Shown: positions 34,766-42,598, counted from the first letter of the stretch. The stretch: DNA of 42,895 bases from Treponema sp. (GCA_016293915.1 JAEDCY010000022.1:1-42895); one strand, 5' to 3'. The notes: a model not told the origin generated them from the letters alone. Program-made: numbers and translations.

Positions 34766-35413
34766 ATGGAAGACGATATCCTGACAATTGAAGAAGTTGC
34801 AAAATATCTTCGTGTATCAGACAGAACTGTTTATGATTGGGCTCAGAAAGGTGAAATTCCTGCCGGAAAAATCGGTACTGTATGGCGTTTTAAGAAAACA
34901 GAAGTTGAAAACTGGGTAAATGCACGTCTTTCATCTGATTCTTCAAAACAGTCTGAGAAGACAATTCAGGTTAGAAATATTCTTTCTCCAGACAGAATTA
35001 TTTTTATCAGCCAGACTTCAAAGCATGATGCTCTTGTTGAGCTTGCTGATGTTCTTGCTACTGCACCACAGGTAAAAGATGGCGCAGAGCTTACTCAGGA
35101 AATTCTTAAGCGTGAAGAGCTTATGTCTACTGCTATCGGCCGTGGAATTGCTATTCCTCACGTTCGTCTTTCTTCGGTTACAGACCTTGTAATGGCAGTT
35201 GGTGTATGTAGAAAGCCGATTGCAGACTTCCAGACTATCGATGACCAGCCTGTAAATCTTCTTTTTATGATTGCAGCTGCTTATAATCAGCATTCATATT
35301 ATCTAAAGACTATTTCACATTTTAGTGCAAAGTTTAAGGATAAAGATCTCCGTGATGCAATGCTTAGTTCATTGAACGAAAAAGAAGTTTACGATCTTTT
35401 GATGAAGGCTTAA
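34766..35413 (+). CDS. Helix-turn-helix / PTS IIA (EIIA-Ntr-like) fusion regulator
   Basis: 215 residues. Residues 1-55 are an excisionase-type (MerR-like) helix-turn-helix (LTIEEVAKYLRVSDRTVYDW then GTVWRFKK); residues about 70-215 are a PTS EIIA domain with the phosphorylatable histidine at 132 in GIAIPHVR. The fusion suggests DNA binding governed by phosphorelay state or nutrient status. The start at 34766 (GAGG eight bases upstream) is preferred to a frame extending to 34622, which runs through the long inverted repeat. Its stop codon overlaps that of the convergent transglutaminase-like gene. Confidence 0.88.
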   Translation: MEDDILTIEEVAKYLRVSDRTVYDWAQKGEIPAGKIGTVWRFKKTEVENWVNARLSSDSSKQSEKTIQVRNILSPDRIIFISQTSKHDALVELADVLATAPQVKDGAELTQEILKREELMSTAIGRGIAIPHVRLSSVTDLVMAVGVCRKPIADFQTIDDQPVNLLFMIAAAYNQHSYYLKTISHFSAKFKDKDLRDAMLSSLNEKEVYDLLMKA

Positions 35414-36579
35414 TCAAAAGTCACGGGAATCCATTTAGTTCTGTCTGCCTGATCCTGGGCTAGCATACCCCAGGTGACGCGGGCAGTCGTTTCACCAAAA
35501 AGGTATTCTCGTCCATTTTCCATTGTAAAAGTCTGGCCTGGAGCCGGAATATCTGTTACTACTACAGCATGTGAATATTCCCGTGAAATCAACATAGCAG
35601 TATCTATTCCTGTATAATTTAATAAAACACTTACAAGCATACTGCGACTGTCGCAATCGCTTCCTTTTCCTTTGATTGAAGCAGGAAGACTTGTAAAATC
35701 AGATTCAATTTTTGATTGTGCACGTTCATAGCCAAAAGTCTGAACCCAGCTTAAAAGTGCCTGGGCATATTTTATGTCTGCGTCCTGTGGTTTTGATTTT
35801 TTTAATTCCGGATAAATAGAATCATAAATATTTTTAGCAGTCTGCTGGAGGCGACCTGCGTTATCACGATAAATCATTCTGTAATAGCGCTGCCAGGCTT
35901 CTTTCCACATTTTATGATTTGCATAAAGATTTAAAACAGAATATTCAAGATCTATCACAAACTTAGCAGCTTCTTCATCACTTTTATCGAGGGAAGTTTT
36001 TATCTCTTTGCCTCCGATTTTTAACAAAACAGATTCACTTCCTTCCGACGGAAATGCGTAGCTTGTGATTATGCCAGGTGTATTCAGATATTCATTATTG
36101 ATACTGAGAGAATTGATTGTTGAAATTATAAACTGGTCGCAGCCTTTTTTTGATTCTGGGGCATAACAAAGCAGAATGACATAATAATCCTGAATTTTTA
36201 CAGGTGCTGATACTGCCCAGCCAGAATAATTATCATCAAGCGACATAAAAAAATTACTGATGCCACAGACAGTTCCATTCCATTTAAAAGAATCTGTTTC
36301 TCCCGAAGCATTTAGCTTTTTAAGATTTATATTAAGAACTTCTGCTGCTGATTTTGCATTTTTTTCTTCAGTAAGCTTCATAACCAAAGTAACAGGAATA
36401 TTCGGATGTGAAAAAACATAAGACATTCCATCTTCAGTATAATCAGCAATCTCAAAACCTTCTGGTATATCAAGTGAAAAACCAAAGTCTCTGTCTGTAA
36501 TCTGTTCACTAAAGCTATAGCTTGTTATTGCAAAAATAATTAAAAGGAAATAAAAAAGCTTTTTGCAAAATCTTGTCAT
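35410..36579 (-). CDS. Exported transglutaminase-like protein
   Basis: 389 residues with a signal peptide (about 1-24, ending YSFS). Residues 25-165 form a beta-rich domain (DFGFSLDIPEGFEI). The C-terminal part has the transglutaminase-like layout with C309 (SDCDSRSM), H337 (YSHAVV) and an acidic residue near 363 (FGETTA). This fits a papain-fold protease or amidase in the periplasm; the substrate is unknown. GGAGG lies nine bases before the ATG. It diverges from the RluA-family gene with only 28 bases between the start codons. Confidence 0.82.
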   Translation of the reverse strand: MTRFCKKLFYFLLIIFAITSYSFSEQITDRDFGFSLDIPEGFEIADYTEDGMSYVFSHPNIPVTLVMKLTEEKNAKSAAEVLNINLKKLNASGETDSFKWNGTVCGISNFFMSLDDNYSGWAVSAPVKIQDYYVILLCYAPESKKGCDQFIISTINSLSINNEYLNTPGIITSYAFPSEGSESVLLKIGGKEIKTSLDKSDEEAAKFVIDLEYSVLNLYANHKMWKEAWQRYYRMIYRDNAGRLQQTAKNIYDSIYPELKKSKPQDADIKYAQALLSWVQTFGYERAQSKIESDFTSLPASIKGKGSDCDSRSMLVSVLLNYTGIDTAMLISREYSHAVVVTDIPAPGQTFTMENGREYLFGETTARVTWGMLAQDQADRTKWIPVTFD

Positions 36580-36607
36580 TTTAAGATGCCTCCGTTATGA
36601 TTATCGG

Positions 36608-37255
36608 ATGAATATGATTCCTCTTGTATATGAGAATGACGAAATTTTTATTATAGATAAACCTGCAGGGCTTGCTGTTCAGGGGGGGCAGGGCATAGTA
36701 CATTCTGTTGACCGGGATTTTGCGGAACAGACGGGGCAGAAGGTTTTCCTTGTTCACAGACTTGATAAAGATACTTCCGGTCTTATGATTGTGGCAAAAA
36801 ATCCTCCTGCAGCTGGAAAATGGACTAAAATAATTGGCTCTAAAATTGCACGTAAGGAATATGTCGCTTTGTGTGCAGGTCGAATGCCTGCAAAAAGTGG
36901 GGTAATTAAAGAAGATGTCATTCAGCATGGGGAAAGTAAGGCTGCTGTTACTCATTATCGGGTTGAAAAAGAATGGACGGTGCCTTATGAAAATGAAAAC
37001 GGAGCCGGTGAGATTCCTTTATGTTTAATAAGGCTTCAGCTGGAAACCGGCCGCATGCATCAGATCCGAATTCATCTTGCAAAGAATAACTGTCCGATTG
37101 CCGGTGATGATCAGCACGGAAACTTCAAGGTTAATAAGCTGCTGAAAAAAATCTGTAAAATTAAACGTCTTCAGCTTGCTGCGGTAAAACTTACCATTCC
37201 TCTTGAAGGAAAAGAAATGGTTTTTGAAATAGAAATACCATTTTCTACAATTTAA
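36608..37255 (+). CDS. RluA-family 23S rRNA/tRNA pseudouridine synthase
   Basis: 215 residues. The catalytic motif HRLDKDTSGL (Asp53) and the preceding IIDKPAGLAVQGG are diagnostic of the RluA/RluC/RluD group. There is no N-terminal S4 domain, so it resembles the short RluA type, and its exact target cannot be told from sequence. I use the ATG at 36608, where the conserved region begins; a frame extending to 36563 would overlap the divergent gene. No clear ribosome site is visible. Confidence 0.9.
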   Translation: MNMIPLVYENDEIFIIDKPAGLAVQGGQGIVHSVDRDFAEQTGQKVFLVHRLDKDTSGLMIVAKNPPAAGKWTKIIGSKIARKEYVALCAGRMPAKSGVIKEDVIQHGESKAAVTHYRVEKEWTVPYENENGAGEIPLCLIRLQLETGRMHQIRIHLAKNNCPIAGDDQHGNFKVNKLLKKICKIKRLQLAAVKLTIPLEGKEMVFEIEIPFSTI

Positions 37256-37265
37256 TGCAAAGGCT

Positions 37266-37293
37266 TTCCAAATACCACACATAATGATATAAT
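37266..37293 (+). promoter_or_regulatory. Promoter of rmlB giving a leaderless transcript
   Basis: TTCCAA (37266-37271), a 16-base spacer and TGA-TATAAT (extended -10, hexamer 37288-37293). The ATG begins seven bases after the -10, at the expected transcription start, and there is no ribosome site. Confidence 0.55.
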
Positions 37294-37300
37294 AGTAGAT

Positions 37301-38416
37301 ATGAGAAAATTACATAACATTCTTATTACAGGTGGAGCCGGATTTATCGGTTCAAATTTCATTCATTATCTTTTTGGTATGTCTTCTGCAGAAGGCAATC
37401 TTTTTAATGACGCAAACTTTGACGGAACAGTTGTAAATGTTGACTGCCTTACATACGCAGGAAATCTTGAATCTCTTAAGGATATCGAAGAAAAGTTTGG
37501 TGGAAAACGCTATTTCTTTGAAAAGGTAGATATCTGCGACCGTGCAAATATTGAACGCATTTTCAAGCAGTATGATATTGATACAGTAATTCACTTTGCA
37601 GCAGAAAGCCACGTAGACCGTTCAATTCTCGGTCCTGAAGCTTTCATGAAAACAAACGTAATGGGAACATTTACATTACTTGATGTTGCAAGAAATTACT
37701 GGAAAAAAGAAGACGGAAGCATTCGTGATGATGTTCTTTTCCATCACATTTCAACAGACGAAGTTTACGGATCTCTCGGTGAAACAGGATACTTCCGCGA
37801 GGATACTCCTTATGATCCAAGAAGCCCTTATTCTTCTTCAAAGGCTTCGTCTGACCACGTTGTAATGGCTTATTTCCATACATACGGTCTGCCAATTACT
37901 TTGAGCAACTGTACAAACAACTATGGTCCATACCAGTTCCCGGAGAAACTTCTTCCATTGATGATTTCAAATATCCGCGATGGAAAGAACCTTCCTGTTT
38001 ACGGAAAAGGCGACAATATCCGCGACTGGATTTATGTAGAAGACCACAACCGCGCTGTCTGGCTGATTGTAAACAAAGGCGTTACCGGTGAAAAATACAA
38101 CATCGGTGGTGAAAATGAATGGCAGAACATCAAGCTGCTTCACAAGGTAATTGAACTTACTGCAAAAGAAACAGGTAAGAATGTTGAAGACGTAGAAAAG
38201 ACAATTACTTACGTAAAAGACCGCCCTGGCCATGACAAGCGCTATGCAATTGACTGTACAAAAATCAAGACAAAGCTTGGCTGGGAGCGCAAGATGACTT
38301 TCGAAGAGGGACTCCAGGAAACTGTAAAGTGGTACCTCAAGAACTCAGACTGGATTAACAATATCCTGAACGGTTCTTATAAACAGTGGGTTGCAAAGAA
38401 CTATGAAAATAGATAG
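37301..38416 (+). CDS. rmlB: dTDP-glucose 4,6-dehydratase
   Basis: 371 residues, an extended short-chain dehydrogenase. NAD-binding GGAGFIGSNF (11-20), the TDE catalytic triplet (152-154) and Y177-x3-K181 are all present. It converts dTDP-glucose to dTDP-4-keto-6-deoxyglucose. It leads the rml group, but 204 bases with two kinds of repeats separate it from rmlA. Confidence 0.96.
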   Translation: MRKLHNILITGGAGFIGSNFIHYLFGMSSAEGNLFNDANFDGTVVNVDCLTYAGNLESLKDIEEKFGGKRYFFEKVDICDRANIERIFKQYDIDTVIHFAAESHVDRSILGPEAFMKTNVMGTFTLLDVARNYWKKEDGSIRDDVLFHHISTDEVYGSLGETGYFREDTPYDPRSPYSSSKASSDHVVMAYFHTYGLPITLSNCTNNYGPYQFPEKLLPLMISNIRDGKNLPVYGKGDNIRDWIYVEDHNRAVWLIVNKGVTGEKYNIGGENEWQNIKLLHKVIELTAKETGKNVEDVEKTITYVKDRPGHDKRYAIDCTKIKTKLGWERKMTFEEGLQETVKWYLKNSDWINNILNGSYKQWVAKNYENR

Positions 38417-38418
38417 TG

Positions 38419-38464
38419 CAAGTTTGCGCAGCAAACTTGGTAGTGAGCGAAGCGAACGTAGTGA
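38419..38464. repeat. Small hairpin repeat after rmlB
   Basis: CAAGTTTGC-GCA-GCAAACTTG (38419-38439) is a perfect nine-pair hairpin starting three bases after the rmlB stop codon. It is followed by GTAGTGA...GTAGTGA direct repeats (38440-38446 and 38458-38464) around GCGAAGCGAAC. The hairpin closely matches 7803-7823 in the guaB leader. Confidence 0.65.
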
Positions 38465-38513
38465 TTACAAGAACTAGATTTCTAAGAACTATACAGAACA
38501 GGGAAGATAACCT

Positions 38514-38602
38514 GGTGGTTTCGATATGCCCGTTGGGCTACTCAACCACCGTGGGCTATAATACGACCGGTGGTTGAGTAGGCGAAGCCGTATCGAAACC
38601 AC
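38514..38602. repeat. Inverted pair of covarying hairpin repeats (pair 4)
   Basis: Copy B (38514-38550, inner stem GCCC-AAC-GGGC) precedes copy A (38569-38602, inner stem GGC-GAA-GCC). The pair lies between the rightward genes rmlB and rmlA and ends six bases before the rmlA ribosome site. Confidence 0.85.
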
Positions 38603-38607
38603 ATTTC

Positions 38608-38613
38608 AAGGAG
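38608..38613 (+). promoter_or_regulatory. Shine-Dalgarno fixing the TTG start of rmlA
   Basis: AAGGAG lies seven bases before the TTG at 38621, where the conserved MKGIILAGG begins. No ATG is near. Confidence 0.8.
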
Positions 38614-38620
38614 ACTAAAA

Positions 38621-39493
38621 TTGAAAGGAATTATTCTTGCCGGAGGATCTGGCACCCGTTTATATCCAATTACAAAAGCAGTTTCAAAGCAGATTCTGCC
38701 ACTTTATGACAAACCAATGATTTATTATCCGCTTTCATGCCTTATGCTGGCTGGAATACGCGATGTATTGATTATTTCAACTCCACGCGATATCAGCTGT
38801 TTTAAGGAACTCTTTGGAGACGGAGCATGGCTTGGAATGCATTTTGAATATGCAGTACAGGATAAGCCTCGCGGACTTGCAGATGCCTTTATCATCGGTA
38901 AAGAATTTATCGGAAACGATTCTGCAGCCCTTGTACTTGGTGATAATATTTTCTATGGTCAGAGCTTTACTCAGACTTTGAAACGTGCCCGCGAAAAGGT
39001 AGAAAATGGCGAGGGAAGTGTAATTTTCGGATACTTTGTAAAAGATCCTACAGCTTATGGTGTAGTAGAGTTTGATAAAGATGGAAAGGTATTGGGAATT
39101 GAAGAAAAACCTGCTAATCCAAAATCAAATTACGCCGTACCTGGTCTTTACTTCTACAGCAATGCAGTTTGTGAAATTGCGGCAAATGTAAAACCAAGCG
39201 CACGCGGCGAAATCGAAATTACTTCTATCAATAATGAATATCTTAACCGGGGAGAACTTTCTGTAGAGCTCCTTGGACGTGGTATGGCCTGGCTTGATAC
39301 AGGAACTTATGACGGACTTCTTGAGGCAAGTAATTTCATTGCTACAATACAGAAGCGTCAGGGAATGTATGTAAGTTGTATCGAAGAGATTTCTTACCGC
39401 AACGGCTGGCTTACAAAAGAGCAGCTTCTTGAGCTTGCAAAGGGTTATAAGACAGATTATGGCCGTTACCTTGAATATATAGCAGAAAACTAG
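38621..39493 (+). CDS. rmlA: Glucose-1-phosphate thymidylyltransferase
   Basis: 290 residues, the usual length. It joins glucose-1-P and dTTP to give dTDP-glucose, the first step of the pathway. The nucleotide-binding signature LAGGSGTRLYP is at residues 6-16, and the metal-site region LGDNIFYG is intact. Translation starts at TTG. It is nine bases from rmlC, so the two are probably co-transcribed. Confidence 0.97.
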   Translation: MKGIILAGGSGTRLYPITKAVSKQILPLYDKPMIYYPLSCLMLAGIRDVLIISTPRDISCFKELFGDGAWLGMHFEYAVQDKPRGLADAFIIGKEFIGNDSAALVLGDNIFYGQSFTQTLKRAREKVENGEGSVIFGYFVKDPTAYGVVEFDKDGKVLGIEEKPANPKSNYAVPGLYFYSNAVCEIAANVKPSARGEIEITSINNEYLNRGELSVELLGRGMAWLDTGTYDGLLEASNFIATIQKRQGMYVSCIEEISYRNGWLTKEQLLELAKGYKTDYGRYLEYIAEN

Positions 39494-39502
39494 GATACGA
39501 AA

Positions 39503-40105
39503 ATGGCATTTGAATTCAATACTTGTAAACTTTCTGATGGTACAGAAATAAAAGGACTTTATGAAATCCAGCCAAAGATTTTTGGTGATGCCCGCGGATA
39601 CTTTTTGGAAACATATAGTGAACGTGATTTTTTTGCTGCAGGCCTTACAATGAAGTTTGTTCAGGATAATCAGTCTAAATCAAGTAAAGGTGTACTTCGC
39701 GGACTTCATTTCCAGACTCAGCATCCACAGGGAAAACTTGTTCGTGCTCTTCAGGGACGTGTTTATGATGTTGCTGTTGATATCAGAAATGGTTCTACAA
39801 CATTTGGTAAATACTATGGTGTAATCCTGGATTCTGAGAAACAGAATATGTTTTATATTCCAGAAGGTTTTGCACATGGTTTTTACGTTCTTTCTGATGA
39901 AGCCATTTTTACTTATAAGTGTACAGACTTTTATGATCCAAAAGGCGAGGGGGGGCTTATGTGGAATGACCCTGCAATTGGAATTGACTGGAAATCAATT
40001 GCTCCGGATGTAAATCCTCTTCTTTCTGAAAAAGATGGAAAGCATCCAGCTTTTGATGCTTTAAATATATATTTTGATATAAATGGCAAGTGGATAGGTG
40101 CATAA
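39503..40105 (+). CDS. rmlC: dTDP-4-dehydrorhamnose 3,5-epimerase
   Basis: 200 residues with a cupin fold. The catalytic histidine lies in RGLHF (H69) and a conserved tyrosine in FTYKCTDFYDP (Y138). It converts dTDP-4-keto-6-deoxyglucose to dTDP-4-keto-rhamnose. AGGA lies seven bases upstream of the ATG. Its stop codon is followed directly by the bactofilin ATG. The last enzyme of rhamnose synthesis, RmlD, is not in this window. Confidence 0.96.
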   Translation: MAFEFNTCKLSDGTEIKGLYEIQPKIFGDARGYFLETYSERDFFAAGLTMKFVQDNQSKSSKGVLRGLHFQTQHPQGKLVRALQGRVYDVAVDIRNGSTTFGKYYGVILDSEKQNMFYIPEGFAHGFYVLSDEAIFTYKCTDFYDPKGEGGLMWNDPAIGIDWKSIAPDVNPLLSEKDGKHPAFDALNIYFDINGKWIGA

Positions 40106-40480
40106 ATGTTTGATGTAAAAGATACAGATTTTTTTGATATGGAAGAAGAAGCCTTTGATACAATTATTGAAGACGATATTTCATTTACAGGATCAATTAA
40201 AATCAAAAAAACATTTATGATACGCGGAAAGGTTAATGGCAAAATTGACTCTACAAGTGACCTTGTAATAGATTCAGATGCAGTTGTAAATGCTGATATA
40301 ACTGCAGAACGTGTACTTATTCGTGGCAAAGTTAAAGGTAATGTAATAGGAAATAAATTGATTTTTATTACAGCATCAGGTTCTTTAGATGGTGATATCA
40401 CAACTGGTAAAGTTGTTCTTGAACCTGGATGTATTTTTACCGGTAAATGTTCAATGGTGAGAAATGAAAATGAAAAGTAA
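40106..40480 (+). CDS. Bactofilin (DUF583)
   Basis: 124 residues. The core (about 27-118) shows the repeated short strands of a right-handed beta-helix (IRGKVNGKIDSTSDLVIDSD, then LIRGKVKGNVIGN, then GSLDGDITTGKVVLEPG). Bactofilins polymerise without nucleotide and organise cell shape, wall enzymes or polar structures. Its acidic N-terminal tail may bind partners. It starts directly after rmlC and overlaps the TPR gene by 17 bases. Confidence 0.92.
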   Translation: MFDVKDTDFFDMEEEAFDTIIEDDISFTGSIKIKKTFMIRGKVNGKIDSTSDLVIDSDAVVNADITAERVLIRGKVKGNVIGNKLIFITASGSLDGDITTGKVVLEPGCIFTGKCSMVRNENEK

Positions 40481-41099
40481 GATTGCGATTATTATTACTT
40501 TGTTGATAATGTCTGTTCCTCTTTTTGCGCAGTCTGCTGCAAAGCAGGACGCTCTTGTTCTTTATCACAATGGAAAATACCGAGAAGCTGTTCAGGTATG
40601 TGAGGAAGAATTAAAAGACAATCCAAATCGTGTTGAATCTTATGTAGTAATGTGCTGGGCTTTAGTAAAAAATAAGCAGTATGCAGAAGCTGAAGAACGG
40701 GCATCTGAAGGTCTTGTTATAAGTCCTTATGATTTACGCCTTATAGAAGTTCTTGGTGAAGCAAAATACTATCTTGGAAAAAATTCAGGTGCAATGGAAC
40801 AGTTTAGAAAGTATGTAGCAAGTGCACCTGAAAGCGGTTCAAGAGTAGGAATTGCTTATTATTTTATGGGTGAGATTTTCATTCGTCAGGCACGCTATCA
40901 GCATGCAGATATTGCTCTTTCTTCTGCCGTAAAAAAAGAACCGCTTCTTGATACCTGGTGGGTAAGACTCGGATATGCTCGTGAAATGGCAGGAAACTAT
41001 TATGAAGCAGTTTCTGCTTATGATGAAGCACTACGTCTTAATTCCTCTTCTGTAGATGCATCAAGAGGCCGGGAAAGAGTTAACGCTAAACTTCAGTAA
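40464..41099 (+). CDS. Exported tetratricopeptide-repeat protein
   Basis: 211 residues with a signal peptide (about 1-22, ending LFAQ), then about five TPR units (for example KYREAVQVCEEELKDNPN, QYAEAEERASEGLVISP and YYEAVSAYDEALRLNSS). TPRs mediate protein contacts; a periplasmic scaffold next to bactofilin is plausible. An ATG two codons downstream (40470) is an alternative start. The gene overlaps bactofilin and precedes mtaB by 16 bases. Confidence 0.85.
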   Translation: MKMKSKIAIIITLLIMSVPLFAQSAAKQDALVLYHNGKYREAVQVCEEELKDNPNRVESYVVMCWALVKNKQYAEAEERASEGLVISPYDLRLIEVLGEAKYYLGKNSGAMEQFRKYVASAPESGSRVGIAYYFMGEIFIRQARYQHADIALSSAVKKEPLLDTWWVRLGYAREMAGNYYEAVSAYDEALRLNSSSVDASRGRERVNAKLQ

Positions 41100-41115
41100 T
41101 CAGATTGTAATAACC

Positions 41116-42546
41116 GTGAGTCAGATACATATTGAAACATTGGGCTGCCGCCTTAATCAGATTGAAAGTGAGGCTACAGCCCGTTTTTTTACAGATGCAA
41201 ATTTTTCAGTATCTATGGAAGGATTGACTTCATCCTCAGAATCAGATAACAAAACCTGTCTTGGAATAATAAATACCTGTACAGTAACTCAAAAATCTGA
41301 ACAAAAAGCCCGTCGCATAATCCGTCTTATGCTAAAAAAGTTTCCTTCAGCTGCAATACTTGTAACAGGCTGCTATGCCCAGCTTTCCCCAGAAGAAATT
41401 AAAGCTATAGATTCCAGAATTTGCGTAATCGGCGGACAGATGAAAAGCAGGCTTTCAAAAGTTCCTGATCTTCTTACAAAATCTCTGACCGAAAAATGGC
41501 AGGCTGAAGATTTTTCAAAACTAATTGAAAAAGAAATTGCCTCTCTGCCTCAATTACAAGCTGGTATACCGGAAGATTCATTTAAGCTTTCTGCAACCTC
41601 TTTCCTGTCACACAGTCGTGCAAGCTTAAAGATTCAGGATGGTTGTAATAATAACTGTGCCTTCTGTGCAATTCATATTGCGCGTGGCCACAGTGTTTCT
41701 CTTGATGTTCAGACTGCAATTAATCGTGTTCGAGAGCTGGAAGAGAAAGGACATGATGAAGTTGTTTTGACTACGGTAAATATCAGTCAGTATAAAGGTG
41801 TTTATAAAGATGTTTTTTGTAATTTTACAGAATTGCTGTCTCTTCTCTTAGAAAATACAAAAAAAATACATTTTAGAATTTCCAGTTTATATCCGGATAT
41901 TGTTGATGACGATTTTTGCCGTGTAATTTCTGATCCGCGTGTTCAGCCTCATTTTCATATTTCCGTACAAAGCGGAAGTACAGAAATACTGAAAGCAATG
42001 AACAGGCCTTATAGCAGAGAGTCTGTAATCAAGGCTTGCCAGAAACTTAGAGAAGTAAAAGACAGACCTTTTATTGCATGTGATATTATTACAGGCTTTC
42101 CTGGTGAAAGCGATGAAGATTTTGAAAAAACAATTCAGCTTTGTTCAGAATGTGATTTTGCCTGGGTGCATGCCTTTCCATTTTCAGAACGTCCAGGCAC
42201 AACAGCTGCCAGTATGAAAAATAAAGTAGCTCAGTCAGTTTCCGGTGAACGTGCAAAAAGGCTTACTGAATGGGCTATAAATCAAAAAATCAAATATGTA
42301 AAAAGCTTTTCTGGAAGTGAACATAAGGCTGTCTTAGAAACTGTAAAAAGACCTCTGTCACTGGCTGTAAAAAGCAGCAATAAAAGAGTAATTTATCATG
42401 CCGTTACTGATAATTTTATTCACTGTGAAATAATTTCTGAAAGAATTCTAGAAGCAAATAAAATGATTTCCCTTCGAATAACAAATGTCCTTGAAGACCG
42501 AATAAAAAAAGGCGGCGACATAGAAGCTGCCGCCGAATTTATTTAA
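41116..42546 (+). CDS. mtaB: tRNA t6A37 methylthiotransferase MtaB
   Basis: About 476 residues. A radical-SAM enzyme that adds a methylthio group to threonylcarbamoyl-adenosine 37 in tRNA. The N-terminal cluster cysteines are C11 (ETLGCRLNQ), C55 (INTCTVT) and C86 (VTGCYAQ); the SAM cluster is C177-x3-C181-x2-C184 (DGCNNNCAFC). A TRAM-like C-terminal segment follows. I start at GTG 41116, where homology begins; there is no ATG, TTG or ribosome site nearby, so the start is by comparison only. Confidence 0.93.
   Translation: MSQIHIETLGCRLNQIESEATARFFTDANFSVSMEGLTSSSESDNKTCLGIINTCTVTQKSEQKARRIIRLMLKKFPSAAILVTGCYAQLSPEEIKAIDSRICVIGGQMKSRLSKVPDLLTKSLTEKWQAEDFSKLIEKEIASLPQLQAGIPEDSFKLSATSFLSHSRASLKIQDGCNNNCAFCAIHIARGHSVSLDVQTAINRVRELEEKGHDEVVLTTVNISQYKGVYKDVFCNFTELLSLLLENTKKIHFRISSLYPDIVDDDFCRVISDPRVQPHFHISVQSGSTEILKAMNRPYSRESVIKACQKLREVKDRPFIACDIITGFPGESDEDFEKTIQLCSECDFAWVHAFPFSERPGTTAASMKNKVAQSVSGERAKRLTEWAINQKIKYVKSFSGSEHKAVLETVKRPLSLAVKSSNKRVIYHAVTDNFIHCEIISERILEANKMISLRITNVLEDRIKKGGDIEAAAEFI
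42502..42534 (-). terminator. Intrinsic terminator inside the end of mtaB, facing left
   Basis: GGCGGC (42511-42516) pairs with GCCGCC (42529-42534); read on the minus strand the hairpin is followed by a run of seven T. It would end the transcript of the leftward membrane-protein gene while coding for the last residues of MtaB. Confidence 0.55.
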
Positions 42547-42598
42547 TCCCAATCAGAGACTGCACATTGTTTCATACAAGCCTGCAAGTAACTAAGTA

